From positions 1,103,501-1,167,500 of the forward strand of contig JAQFVV010006451.1 of NCBI GenBank assembly GCA_028023455.1: a stretch of 64,000 bases of DNA, written 5' to 3'. The notes under the pieces were generated by a model. That model saw only the letters and a list, made by a program, of their open reading frames with translations, made no database searches and was not told where the DNA came from. How positions within the stretch are numbered: the first letter of the stretch is position 1; each line of letters begins with the position of its first letter. A program made the translations under genes and the position numbers. Source of the DNA: Epiperipatus broadwayi. Lineage: Eukaryota; Onychophora; Udeonychophora; Euonychophora; Peripatidae. Below are positions 45,990 to 57,178 of this stretch, in pieces.

Positions 45990-46990
45990 TACTTATAACC
46001 TCTCTAATGTTGGTTTCTAGGAGGAATATTTTCTATGGGGAATGTTAAATTATATATAATTTTTTTCCATGGGTGATGTTTAATTCTGTGGTGACTTTTG
46101 TGAGAAATTTTTGCAGGCATTTGGGTTTGTTTTTGAATATAGCTTGCACTGACTTCTGATATGGTATCCTTAGAGCACTGATGCATTTGATGATTGTTTT
46201 AATCCACATTGTCTACAGAAATGTTCAGGCTGTTCTTTAATCAAATGAATTTTTAATTTGCAGAAAAAGTATTGTGTTCAGATATCTTTGTATGTGACAA
46301 TCAGAGATGATCATTGAATGTAATGTGGGCTATGTCTGTTAGGTGAATATTTTTATTGACAGTCAGATTGAATACTGCAGTGTTAGTTAGCGTACAGATA
46401 CTGTTGCCCCCTTTATTCAGAAGATATTTAAATTTTGAATTTTTTCCATATTTATTAATTGCTGTAAGACTTGAGCTGCAAATTTGTTGTGACAGTTTTT
46501 GATTTGTCCTACTAAAGTGTTCGTTCCAGTATAGCAGATAATTTTATTATTTAATATATTAATGTTTTTTCAAAAATCTGTTTTTGAGTAGCATTGTGAA
46601 ATTTTATGATATTATATCTGTTGTTTGGATGTTCCAATATTTTTTAAATTAAATTCCATAATTTTTTTTCTGTAAGCAAAGTATAAAATTTCTCTGTAAA
46701 AAATTTCATGATCTTGGTATTTATACCAGTTATTGAAATAATGGTGTTTTTTCATTATAAAATTGATGAAAGGATTTTAATATGTTTACAGAAACTGTTT
46801 TATTAAAATTTTGACATATATTATTATAGTTTTCCGGAGTTAATTTTAAAATGACATCCTTATTTTTTTCATGACAATTAATTTTAGCTTCTAAATCATT
46901 ATCAATATTTAAAAAAATCAGCTATATTTTTTTTATTTAAAGTAATTTCTTCTTTTTACATTTGTGATTTATTCCTAACTCATCAAGGTG
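45990..46990 (-). pseudogene. Unidentified decayed coding relic
   Basis: The minus strand shows interrupted stretches that read like protein, for example HEIFYREILYFAYRKKIMEF, then TGTNTLVGQIKNCHNKFAAQ, and further on YQKSVQAIFKNKPKCLQKFL within a 60-codon open frame (46004-46186). Several frameshifts and stops separate them. I do not recognise the family. Composition and pattern suggest an old mobile-element ORF rather than a host gene. It lies back to back with the RTE relic that starts near 47016 on the other strand. Confidence 0.35.
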
Positions 46991-47015
46991 TAGATCCAGG
47001 ATATTGTCATATTTT

Positions 47016-47971
47016 AAAGAATATTTATAAAAATACAACAGCAACAATTATATTACATAATGATAGTAGGAAAAATCAACATTGAAAAGGGTGTAAGACA
47101 GGGTGACTCCATATCTCCAAAACTTTTTACAGCAATGCTGCAAAAAATATTTTGTGGATTAAAATGGGAAGCTAAAGGAGTAATAGTAAATGGAGATTAT
47201 TTAAGTCATTTAGATTTTGATATGATGTAGTTGTTTTTGCAAATAATGCTTTAGGTTTACAGGAAATGTTGCAGGAGTTATCAGATGAAAGTAAAACTAA
47301 AGATAAATGTTAAAATGACTAAAGTAATGTTTAATACATTTTCTCTATATATGAAAATAAAGATTGATTATGATGAGTTAGAAGAAGTTAACAGTTACAA
47401 ATACCTTGGTCAGATTATTAATACAGATGGAAACATAATGGATGAAATTGATCATAGAATTAAACTTGGTTGGAGTGCTTTTGGTAAAAATAACTTGATA
47501 CTGAAAGGAAATATGCCTATGTGTTTGAAAAGGAAGGTTTTTAATAAATGTGTTTTGCCAGTTCTTACGTATGGATCTGAGACTTGGCCACTTAATAAAA
47601 GAGCAATATAAAGACTTCAGACCACTCAAAGAAGTACAGAGAGATGTATGTTGGGAGTAACAAGAAGAGATTAAAAATGCAATGTATGGGTAAGAGAACA
47701 AACAAGTGTTACTGATCTCATTGAAAAAATTAAAAGACTGAAGTGGAGTTGGGCTGGACATATTGCTAGAAGAGATGATAATAGATGGACAATTGAAAAT
47801 TTAAACTGGATTCCAAGAGATTGTAAAAGACCAAGAAAGAGACCACATGTGAGATGGATGGATGAAATAAGAAAGTGTGCAGAAGTGATGTGGAGAAGAG
47901 ATGCTAAAGATAGGAAAAGATGGATTGAACTTGGAGAGACCTTTATCCTGAAGTGGATTGATAATGGTTGA
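47016..47971 (+). pseudogene. RTE reverse transcriptase C-terminal half
   Basis: The palm is recognisable from NTTATIIL, then GVRQGDSISPKLFTAMLQ (motif B). The region where FADD belongs is frameshifted and degraded (YDVVVFANNALGL at about 47215-47255). The thumb and C-terminal region follow in one frame from about 47285: YKYLGQIINTDGN, VLPVLTYGSETW, LKWSWAGHIARRDD, RPRKRPHVRWMDEI, ending WIDNG at the stop 47969-47971. In-frame stops occur at 47609-47611 and near 47672. The missing endonuclease and finger regions plus these lesions show a dead 5'-truncated insertion. Confidence 0.9.
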
Positions 47972-47982
47972 TGATGATGATA
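47016..47982 (+). mobile_element. RTE-type LINE, 5'-truncated
   Basis: The fragment covers the C-terminal half of the RT protein and ends about 11 bases after its stop codon in a TGATGATGATGA tail, as typical of RTE/BovB-like elements with short 3' ends. The 5' end lies within the palm domain. No target duplication was identified. Confidence 0.85.
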
Positions 47983-48396
47983 TTAGCATAGTTAATATTT
48001 TCTCCTGCTAGTATTTCTTTCAATTTTTGTCTTAAATTAATTTTGTTATTATGAGTGTTGTTGTTTTTTTTTCATTTTGAAATTCTGCTGAATTGTTTAT
48101 TGTTTATAAAGACAGACTGTCTGGAATATTCCCACCTTTTTTCAAAGTAACAAAACCGTTACTGTTTTCTTGAAAAAAATTTGTTATCATTTTGAAATTG
48201 AGAAATAGGATTCTGAGACATTTTATAGAAAGATACTTTAAAAAAAAAAAAACTTTCCAATTAATATTATTTAGCCCACAATAAGCTTATCTACATCTGC
48301 AGAAGTAGTTCTATATCCTGATATATATATTTGATGTAATCTTATTGAAAAAAAAAACAAAATTAAAATTTTTATAGGAGCTGAAACAGCCATTAA

Positions 48397-48454
48397 TTCA
48401 CCGCTACCGCTGCCACCGCTACTGCCGCCCCTGCCGCTGCTGCTACCACTACTG

Positions 48455-48503
<49 letters not shown>

Positions 48504-48727
48504 AACTACTACTACTATTATTACTCCTACTCCTCCTCCTCCTCCTCCTACTACTACTACTACTACTACTATTATTATTACTCCTACTCCTACTACTACT
48601 CCTCGTACTACTACTACTACTACTACTCCTACTACTACTATTACTACTACTACTACTACAACTACTACTACTATTATTACTCTTACTCCTACTCCTCCTC
48701 CTCCTACTACTACTACTACTACTACTC

Positions 48728-48786
<59 letters not shown>
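48397..48786. repeat. Trinucleotide satellite (CTA)n with CTC/CCG variants
   Basis: About 390 bp of near-continuous trinucleotides, mostly ACT, with CTC, ATT and GCC variants grading into GC-richer CCGCTG units at the left end. The minus-strand 208-codon open frame (48393-49019) is a poly-Val/Gly artefact of this array. Confidence 0.95.
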
Positions 48787-49209
48787 GATAAAATAGAGTT
48801 ATTATTTTGAGATATGAGAAATTTCATTGCCAGTAATGACAAAACTTGGTTGCAAGCCATAGACTTGACTCCAGGGGTCTGACACACTACAACTGCTCTA
48901 AACCATACAGAGATTATAAAAATAACATAATTTCTAAACTCATAAGTGCGGCAGTAACCTTTGGATCTAAATTTGATCAAAGCTTGAATACATAAAATAG
49001 TAACAATAAACACTGACACCTTTCATCAATATTTATTTGCTAATTATAAAATATTTTAAATATATTATACAAAATATGTTTAATATATTATATTTATAAA
49101 ATGATAAGTGAAATGGAAAAAATATCAAGTAATGCAGTTTGCTAAAAATCCTGGATATAAATTGTTAAAGTGAAACTAAAATGGCCATTGTAATAAAAAA
49201 AAGAAAGTG

Positions 49210-50945
49210 CTGATTTAGAGTGCATACACCACCAGTTTGACTTCTAAATATCACCCCAGACCACTGTTAACACATCCAAGTGATAAATGACATTGAATAG
49301 TCTACACTGGGTTGATTGGATGTGTAAGTGATGGTTTTGGGCGGTCCTTAAAATTCAAAATGGTGGTCAGAGCAGTCTAAATACAAAAAAGATTATAACT
49401 TCTAAAATACAAATTTTATTACACAAAATGGTGGTGAGTGCAGTCTAAATACCAAAAGCTTATAACTTCTAAAATATTAATGTTATTACAGTAATGATGG
49501 CACAAAGTGACAAAGTATATGGGGAAGGATGTTTTCAAACATACAAAATATTGTCCAAAAGATGCAGAAAGGCTGATTATACGAAGTTTATAATTTCAAA
49601 ATACTAAAAACCTCTTTTAGAATACAAATTATATTACAATAGTCAAGCATTGATGACAGAGATTAGAGACAGTTGCTTTACAAGCAATTGTCCTGGGATA
49701 GCAGGTTCACTTTCTGGCTGATACTATGACACATGAGAAAAAAATTATATTACAATATATGCCCATAAGCACATGTTAAAATAATGTAAATTTGATCATA
49801 CCAAGCTTGTAATTTTGAAAAACTTAGAATTTAAAATATGAATTATATTACAATATATGCATATAACTATATGAAATAAAGCATATTAATTTTACAATTA
49901 ATAAGATTTTTCTCTTAGCAGAAAAAAACTCTGATGCTGCATACTTCCTTTGTTCCATGTAGTTAAAAAATTAAGATAAAATATTGGATCTACAATTGGT
50001 CATGTGAGGTCCTTACAGACTCTTAAAATTGATACAAATCTATTTATCTATTTACATAATTTTCTATTTATTGACATCAAAGTTACTTTTACCATCAATA
50101 AATGAACACAGAAATATGATTAAAAAATATTTACAGATAGAAATTTGCTGATTATTTCAAATATAAAACAGGTATTGGATTTTAAATAAGATAAACACTA
50201 ACCTTTTCACTGTTGATAAGTAGCATTATCATCATTGACAAATTTAATGAATAAATCACTCTTATTTAGATTTTTTTAATCCTTCTGTCAGCAAATAATA
50301 ACACATGAGAAATTAAGCATATAAAACTACTCGCTTTGATAAGACAAAATCTGATTAATTTTTTATTAATTGAAAAAAATTAATATTCTTTACTTTAGAC
50401 AAATATTTTTTTGACTAATGTTAAGATGAAATTTATTATTAATTGTAGAATTAATATGCTTTGGCAGTTATTTCTATGTTTATTCAACATGTATGTTATT
50501 TCAACATGTAGTTATAGGTCTATATTATAATAAAATTTGTATTTTAGAAGCTTTTAGTATTTCAAAATTAAAAGCTTGGTTTGATTAATTTAACGCTTAT
50601 TGGACATGTGGTTTTTAAATTAATATATGTGTTCATTATTTTTTCCTTTTCTTTTTTTATTTAAGAATTTTAAGTTTGCATTTTAGAAACTATAAGATTT
50701 TAGTATTTTGAAATTTATTCATTACTCCCATTTTTTATATTTTAATCAGATGATTTGATCAAGCACAGTTGTATGAAAATTGCACTTTAATTTTTTAATT
50801 ATTTATGTTAATTGCAATTTTGTAATGATCATATCATGACCATATATGAATTATTTGATGTCATTTATCACTTGGATGTTTCAGAGAGGGTTTTGGGCAG
50901 TCTTTACATTTCAAAATGGCCATGAGCACATTCTAAATAAGTACC
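49210..50945. repeat. Cluster of inverted and direct short repeats
   Basis: A perfect 22-nt inverted match (49272-49293 with 50858-50879, ACATCCAAGTGATAAATGAC...) and a second inverted match around CCAAGCTTG (49800-49820 with 50561-50580) bracket the region. Within 49320-49500 a ~75-bp unit with CAAAATGGTGGT is directly repeated. No coding sequence. Possibly a non-autonomous DNA transposon with internal duplications, interrupted by the SINE at 49642. Confidence 0.5.
49642..49741 (+). mobile_element. tRNA-derived SINE
   Basis: It starts GTCAAGCATTGATGACAGAG, has an anticodon-arm-like GCTTTACAAGCAATTG stretch, B-box GCAGGTTCACTTTC, and the tail GATACTATGACACATGAG with A residues. A perfect 16-bp duplication AAATTATATTACAATA flanks it (49626-49641, 49742-49757). 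Confidence 0.9.
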
Positions 50946-52784
50946 AATAAGAACAAACTGTCGTTATAAATCTGGCAAAAAACAATTATCTATAGTAAAA
51001 AATACCATATTCTGAAAAAATATTACTTATTTATTTATTTTACAATAAACTTGCTCTGGCATAATTAAATGTATGTTAAAGAAAAAATATTGCATTTTAT
51101 GAAATCGTTGCAGATTTATTTAATGGGGGGGGGTGAATTTCTCCTCAGACAAACAATACTTTATTATGAACATTTCTGGCAGTTCTTTTATAAGATTCTA
51201 ATATATATATGATTACAGAATTAAGTGTGGGTAAAATACCAATTTTAAGCAGAAACATAACACTTGTAGTAAAAAAAATTTAATAATTATTTATTAAATA
51301 GTACCTTTGCTCTTGTCCATTTAATAAAAGAATAAATTCTAGTGTGTTTGTGTTAAATAAAACAAAAAGCAAAGAATAATATGATAATTAGCATTTTTTT
51401 TTGTCTTTGGGAAAAAATATGACAGAATTTAATTAGCGCCAAAGGCAGCGCCCCCTAGTTAAATGTACAATCTTAAAAGTTTAATAGGGAAATAATAGAC
51501 TTCAACTGTCAGATATCCTAATCTTAATATATCTAGTGTTTTCAGATGTTTTTAACATGTTTCAGTTTCATACTATTAATCTTATCTATAATCAGGCATA
51601 ACTTCAACAATAAAGAGGGTAAAATGCAATATTGACAATTAAAATATAAAAAATTTGCTATTAATAATAAAAGTTAATTGCTATTAATAAATTAATAATG
51701 ATTTCATTAATCAATGGATTAAATAAAATGTATTATTAATGAGTTTTCTTTGCATAAAAGACATTTACATTTTAACTTAAAATTGATATATTAAAAAATG
51801 TTAGTTATCTTAAGGAATGAATTTAATTACTGAATTTGAAAACATGAATAATTAATTATTAAAAATATGTGTATTCAGCACTCTTGTAAAAATATGCAAA
51901 TATTGTAATTTAATTGCTGACGGAGTGTCTGGTAAAGTAAAAAGGCCCGTATGAGGTATTATTAACGAACAGCTGTGTTTCTGCAATTATTAAAAGTGGG
52001 ATTTCTATTAAAACCACTCTCGCGTTAGAAACAGATTTTTTTTTTTTTTTTGAAAGCATGCAGGAGTTTAAAAAAAAAGAAAATATTAAATAATGATTTT
52101 GGAAGCATTACATGTTTTCATTTCTAAGATTAAAAATACAAACTAATTGGAAAATGCTTAGACAAGTGTCATTTTTATACCTATAGTATAAATCTTAAAA
52201 AAAAAAATAAACAGCTTAGTGACTTTGCATGTACATATATATATATACTTTTATTGCTTTGAGTAATAATTAATTAGATTATATTTAAATTGTAATGTGA
52301 TTTACCTATTTCTCGCTTTTACTTGTTAATTTTAGAATACCTATAAATATTTGTATTCTGCCAAAAGAATACTTAACAAAATGAATTGCAGCAACATATA
52401 TATTGAGATTACTAAAATATGTAGTTATTGACCATATATCACATTCATATATCATCTATACAAGCAGGTTAGCTTGAGTTCAAAACCTTAGGTTTTTCTG
52501 AACTACAAGCTTTTACTTTGATAATAAAATGAATTAAAAGTAATTGTTAAATGCACACTTTCGATGGCCATTGATAAAGACAAAAATCAGACACTGGCTT
52601 GGGATAGTAAATTATGATGCACTTCTATTCAGTTATTACAAATTATTGAAGCTTGCAATAGATGACATTAGAATAATGAAATTCTCGTTTGTTTTATATT
52701 GTACTAAGCTAAAGAATCTTTTTAGACTTTAAATCTTAGAAATGTAATGAGATTTCTATGTGTATTTAACATTTCCTACATAAA
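50946..52784. other. AT-rich DNA, no gene recognised
   Basis: No coding signal. A short GC-rich patch near 51437-51460 (GCGCCAAAGGCAGCGCCCCC) stands out in the AT background but is too short to classify. Confidence 0.5.
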
Positions 52785-52792
52785 GCATAGAG

Positions 52793-52806
52793 CAGTGATT
52801 CTTAAC
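52793..52806 (+). repeat. hAT left terminal inverted repeat
   Basis: CAGTGATTCTTAAC is followed by TTTTTTGGTTTATGACCCCC, a common hAT subterminal pattern. The putative 8-bp target duplication lies directly outside. Confidence 0.8.
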
Positions 52807-53324
52807 TTTTTTGGTTTATGACCCCCTTTCAAATTGAAAACTTTCCAATGACTCCCACCATCGATGTGCAAATAATAAGCCAGCTTTGAAAAAAACACGT
52901 CTAAATCATCACACGAACTAAAAACTTAATAAAACTGGTTATAGTACTTAAAATACATTAAAATTAAATTTAGTGAGATGGGTGAGCTGTCCTATTTAGG
53001 CACATTAAATCTTGGTTCAGTTTTTGTCAACGCACGTCTCATAGCATTTTTAATATTGTTTACGACAATTATACTGTTTAGTTTTTATGTTTACCATTAC
53101 CGAAAATGTGGTTTCATACAAATAAGTATTAGTAAATGGCAAAAGAATTGCTATTGCCTATTCAGACAATAATGAATATTTTGTTTTTACTGTGAACCAA
53201 AAAGAATTTATTGACTGTTTACTAAACTCATTTTCAATCTCAAATCAGAAATGAGCTTGGCAAATTCTTCTTGGGCATTTATAGGCAAATGTTTTATTTG
53301 CTCCATTTCTATTAGAAATAGATT

Positions 53325-54700
53325 TTAAATCCAAATGAACTGTTTTATATTTAAATCTGATAAATAATATATATCAAATCTTTCATGTAAACATGGCAAA
53401 TGATCAACTACCCTTTGCTTAATTAAATTATTAACCAAATTATTTTCACTAATAAAATCATTTGTACTTGAAAACATTTCAAATGTACCATTTTCCACAC
53501 TTGACTTCCATGTGGTTATCTTTTTCCTAAATGCGTGAATTTTACCATACAAAATTAAAATATTTGTAATCTCACCTTGCAGAGACATGTTTAATTCATT
53601 TAATTTCTCAAATATATCAGATAAATAATGCAATTTACAAACCCAAGTTTCAATGTGAAAGAGATTAGAAAAAACACTTTTTTTTTCGTGATAAAAATAT
53701 AATAATTTCATCTTTCAGCTGTACTAATCATTTTAAAGTTTGTCCCTTCAATAACCACTTAACTTCTACATGTAATAAGAGATGTTGTAGTCTGATCCCT
53801 TGTGTAAAATTGTAAATAATCTACAATTCAATGCATGACATTTTATGAAATTTATAATCTTTATAGCATCTTGTAACACCAGATTGAGATCTATAGATGC
53901 ATTTTTAGCTACTAGTGCTTCATGATGGATCATATGATAAGTAAACCCCATTTTCTTATTTTTCATAAAATTAACATTTGCTAAAAATCCTACATGGTGA
54001 CCTTGATCATTGCTAAGCCATCACTACATACACCAATACAGTTGTTCCAATTCAATTTTTCCTTGAAAAAATCATTTACTTTTAAAAATATATATTCAAA
54101 AGCTGTATAACAGTTTATTGGCAACAAACCAATAAATCATTGTGTAGATTACCATCATAACAGTACCTATCATGCACTAAGAGTTGACTCCTCTAGCTGA
54201 ATTGAAATTTTTGGGCTTTCTTTGATTCTCTGAATAAGTTTGCTGAAGTTTGTCGCTGCTAATTTCCGAAATTGTTTTAATTATTATATCATTAGAAAGA
54301 GGAATGTTTTTAATTCATCTGAATACTTTTTTCCATGAATAGTTTATGTTATTTGTATTGCAGCAAATAAGTCTAGTTCTTCCATGATTATATATGGTTT
54401 TTTAGATTCTGCTATTAAATATGATGTCTGGTAAGATGCCAGCATGTATTTTTCCTGACTGATAACATAATTTTTTAATAAACTTTGATTTGATAATAGG
54501 CTTTCTTGAATAAGAAAGAATATGGTTTGTAACAAATGTCTTTCTAATTTTGCAGGCTTTATGCCTACAGCCACTAAAGTTTTATTGCATACCAGCAGAA
54601 AATGTAAATCCATATCATAAATATGATTCATTGTACATCCTCTTTTTCTTATGAAGTGTTGATGTTGGGCTCATTTTTGTTTTTACTGCTTTTTGTTTCG
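53325..54700 (-). pseudogene. hAT transposase (FAM200/ZBED5-like), decayed
   Basis: Pieces in order from the N-terminus on the minus strand are as follows. An open frame of ~95 codons (54631-54344) has CNKTLVAVGIKPAKLERHLL, the BED-finger tail, and LASYQTSYLIAESKKPY. Interrupted sequence at 54340-53970 has KISIQLEEST, where an Asp is expected, and FFKEKLNWNNCIGVCSDGLA. At 53966-53766 comes MIHHEALVAKNASIDLNLVL and NFIKCHALNCRLF. At 53711-53325 comes CKLHYLSDIFEKLNELNMSL. This is the block order of FAM200/ZBED-type hAT transposases. Multiple stops and frameshifts separate the blocks and the C-terminal dimerisation region is not recognisable, so the copy is inactive. Confidence 0.85.
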
Positions 54701-54759
54701 GCAAGGATTTCTGTATCTACACTGACATGGTTCCTTGTTAACCATTTATCCATATTTAG

Positions 54760-55496
54760 GAATAATATTCTGAATAAGTATACACATTTTATAAAAAAAT
54801 AATTGTAAATGATAAACAAGTTACTTTATAATATTTTCATAAAAGATGCATTTAGTTTAGAAAAATTGGCTATGTGAATTCTAACATATTTTAACATAAC
54901 CCAACTTTTAAATGTCAATTTTAATCAGCAAATTTAATGAATATTGTTGTATATACATAAAATAAAATGTGGAGAAATAATTTACTGCCTTATTTCATAA
55001 TATGTAAGACTTATTCTCAAAAATCATTAGGCACTAGATAAAAACACAAAATGTATTTTTTAACAAACATATATAAATTATACAAATACAGTGTAAGAAT
55101 AGTTTACAACCCTGTTCAAACCCAGCCTTCTGTATCCAAAACATCAAGTTAAACCCCTTTGGAAACATAAAGTGAGAGAATAAGTTAGATATGCATTATC
55201 AGACACATAGACATATAATTAAAAGTTTATTTTAATAATTACTACATAAAAAATAGCGTTAAAATGAAATAAATGCTCTTTTTCAATGGAAAGTAAAAAT
55301 CTAATTAAAAAGACCTTTCATATATATACCTATACTAACAATGATTTGTCAATGTGAAAACTTTACTATTTAAGACTTACACTTTGTAGGCATAGTGATG
55401 ACATAGTGTCAAGTCAATACCTAAACAACCAAGTGTTAGAAAATGAGAGCAGAGTTTTAATACATAATTTTATTATGTAACTTTAGCCTTATGTAC

Positions 55497-55544
<48 letters not shown>

Positions 55545-55735
55545 ATAATAGACAATCACAGCAATTAAAAAGGAAATGAAAAAAAGTTTGTATACTAAGC
55601 AATGGAAACAGAGCATGATATAAAAGTGAACCCAGATTGTTTCTGTCCTCTTTTGTTATTTATCAAAGAATACTCACACAACCAATATCTTAAGATTGAA
55701 CCATAGAATGCAAGATAAAATGGTCTATGTGTTGT
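54760..55735. other. hAT interior, AT-rich, no gene
   Basis: No coding signal beyond the transposase. An (AT)n array lies at 55501-55540. Confidence 0.5.
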
Positions 55736-55739
55736 TTGT

Positions 55740-55838
55740 CAAGTGTTGGTGGTCGAGTGGTCACCACAGCTGCCTTGCAAGCAGTTGTCCTGGATTTGCA
55801 GGTTCACTTCCCAGCCGATGCTTTGACACATGAAAAAA
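55740..55838 (+). mobile_element. tRNA-derived SINE (best-preserved tRNA-like copy)
   Basis: It carries GTGGTCGAGTGGTCACCAC (A-box side), an arm CTGC-CTTGCAA-GCAG whose loop puts TGC in the anticodon position as in tRNA-Ala, B-box GCAGGTTCACTTCC, and the tail GATGCTTTGACACATG with A residues. No clear target duplication was seen. Confidence 0.85.
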
Positions 55839-55839
55839 A

Positions 55840-56419
55840 TATTTCATTTTAGTTGTATAATTTTCACAGCACAAAAAGTTGAAAAAATTGCAATTAATGC
55901 TTAGAATAGAGAAAGTTGATTATTTTCTAACAAGTTACTGAAAGGACTGAATTAATTTTAAGTTGATAAGTAAAAAATAATGGACTGCACTATTATTTGA
56001 ATGAGAGGAAAGAAAATAGTATATTTCCAGCATATGATGAAGTAAATTTTCTTTTATATAATTCTCAAAATACCAAATAGAAAAAAAGAAGAATTTATTA
56101 TAAAAATACTAAGCAATATATTCTGGCTAAATAAAGTCACCATAGGATCAAAGTGCTACCCTCCCAGCCCTAAAGCATGATGATTTGTTCATTTGTATGC
56201 ATAATGTCTAAAGGAGTATCAAATGCCTCATCTGAAATATCTGGATGGATTCAGGAGGAGAGCAACTGTAGAAATAGAAACAATATGATTCCAAGTGAGC
56301 GATGGAGGATTTATCAGAGTAGAATGACGAGAATAAAGATAGACTGTGTCCATGAGAGATTTTATTAATTGATTCAAGGACTGTAATCAGGGTTATTTAA
56401 AAAGAAATTGATTTATCAT

Positions 56420-56473
<54 letters not shown>

Positions 56474-57070
56474 TTTGTAAAATTCTATTTTTATTTTATT
56501 CTCACAATTGGAAGTTTCAATGTGCTTACATTTGGAATAGCCCATTATGTTGAAAAGTAATATAGTGTGTGTGGGGGGGGGGGTATTATGTTAGATAAGA
56601 TTTTTTTTTATGTAAATAAAGTTTAGGTTAATTCACTCTATAATGACTTGGCATTTGTACACCATCATGGATTATGGAATAAGGTAAGAATTTTCTGATA
56701 CTATTCTATATTAAGTACATGCACTATTACAGGACAGAGTTTGTGTTGATTGTTCATTTAACTAATGGTAGTCATATTTAGTTTATTTTATGTGAATGAC
56801 TAATTTTCTTAGATGAATGTTCTTTTTCTGTCAACTATACATAGATAGGGGGTCCCAAAGAAGATGAAACAGAAATTATCAAAATTTGACAATGAGGCTT
56901 TTATCTAAATATAATTTGCATATTATGACAAATTAACTAGTCAGCTTCACACTCATAATAAGAAATCAATGATTTTGTTTTGGTTAAATTCACCTGCTTT
57001 GTAAATATTTCATGTCTTGTCATGTACCATGGGAAGGGTTGGAATAATATGGTAGAGATACATACTTGAC
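55840..57070. other. hAT interior, AT-rich, no gene
   Basis: It contains an (AT)n array at 56427-56470 and a G-run near 56573. A 63-codon frame at 56177-56368 is motif-free. Confidence 0.5.
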
Positions 57071-57074
<4 letters not shown>

Positions 57075-57106
<32 letters not shown>

Positions 57107-57178
57107 TATTATTGTTATTAATATTATTATTGTTGTTGTTATTATTAGTATTATTATTAGTATTATTATTATTATTAT
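57075..57178. repeat. (AT)n and (ATT/GTT)n microsatellites at LINE 3' end
   Basis: (AT)n at 57075-57103 is followed by ATT/GTT/AGT trinucleotides that directly abut the 3' end of the minus-strand non-LTR element. It may be the element tail, the target site, or both. Confidence 0.85.

Noticed and set aside
48393-49019. 208-codon minus-strand open frame
   Set aside because: Poly-Val/Gly translation of the trinucleotide array.
52978-53172. 64-codon plus-strand frame with a hydrophobic stretch
   Set aside because: Lies antisense in the hAT 3' region; no homology and no context for a membrane protein.
55740-55838. Possible functional tRNA-Ala gene
   Set aside because: Only A- and B-box regions and an anticodon-like arm are preserved; the acceptor stem does not pair and the SINE tail follows.
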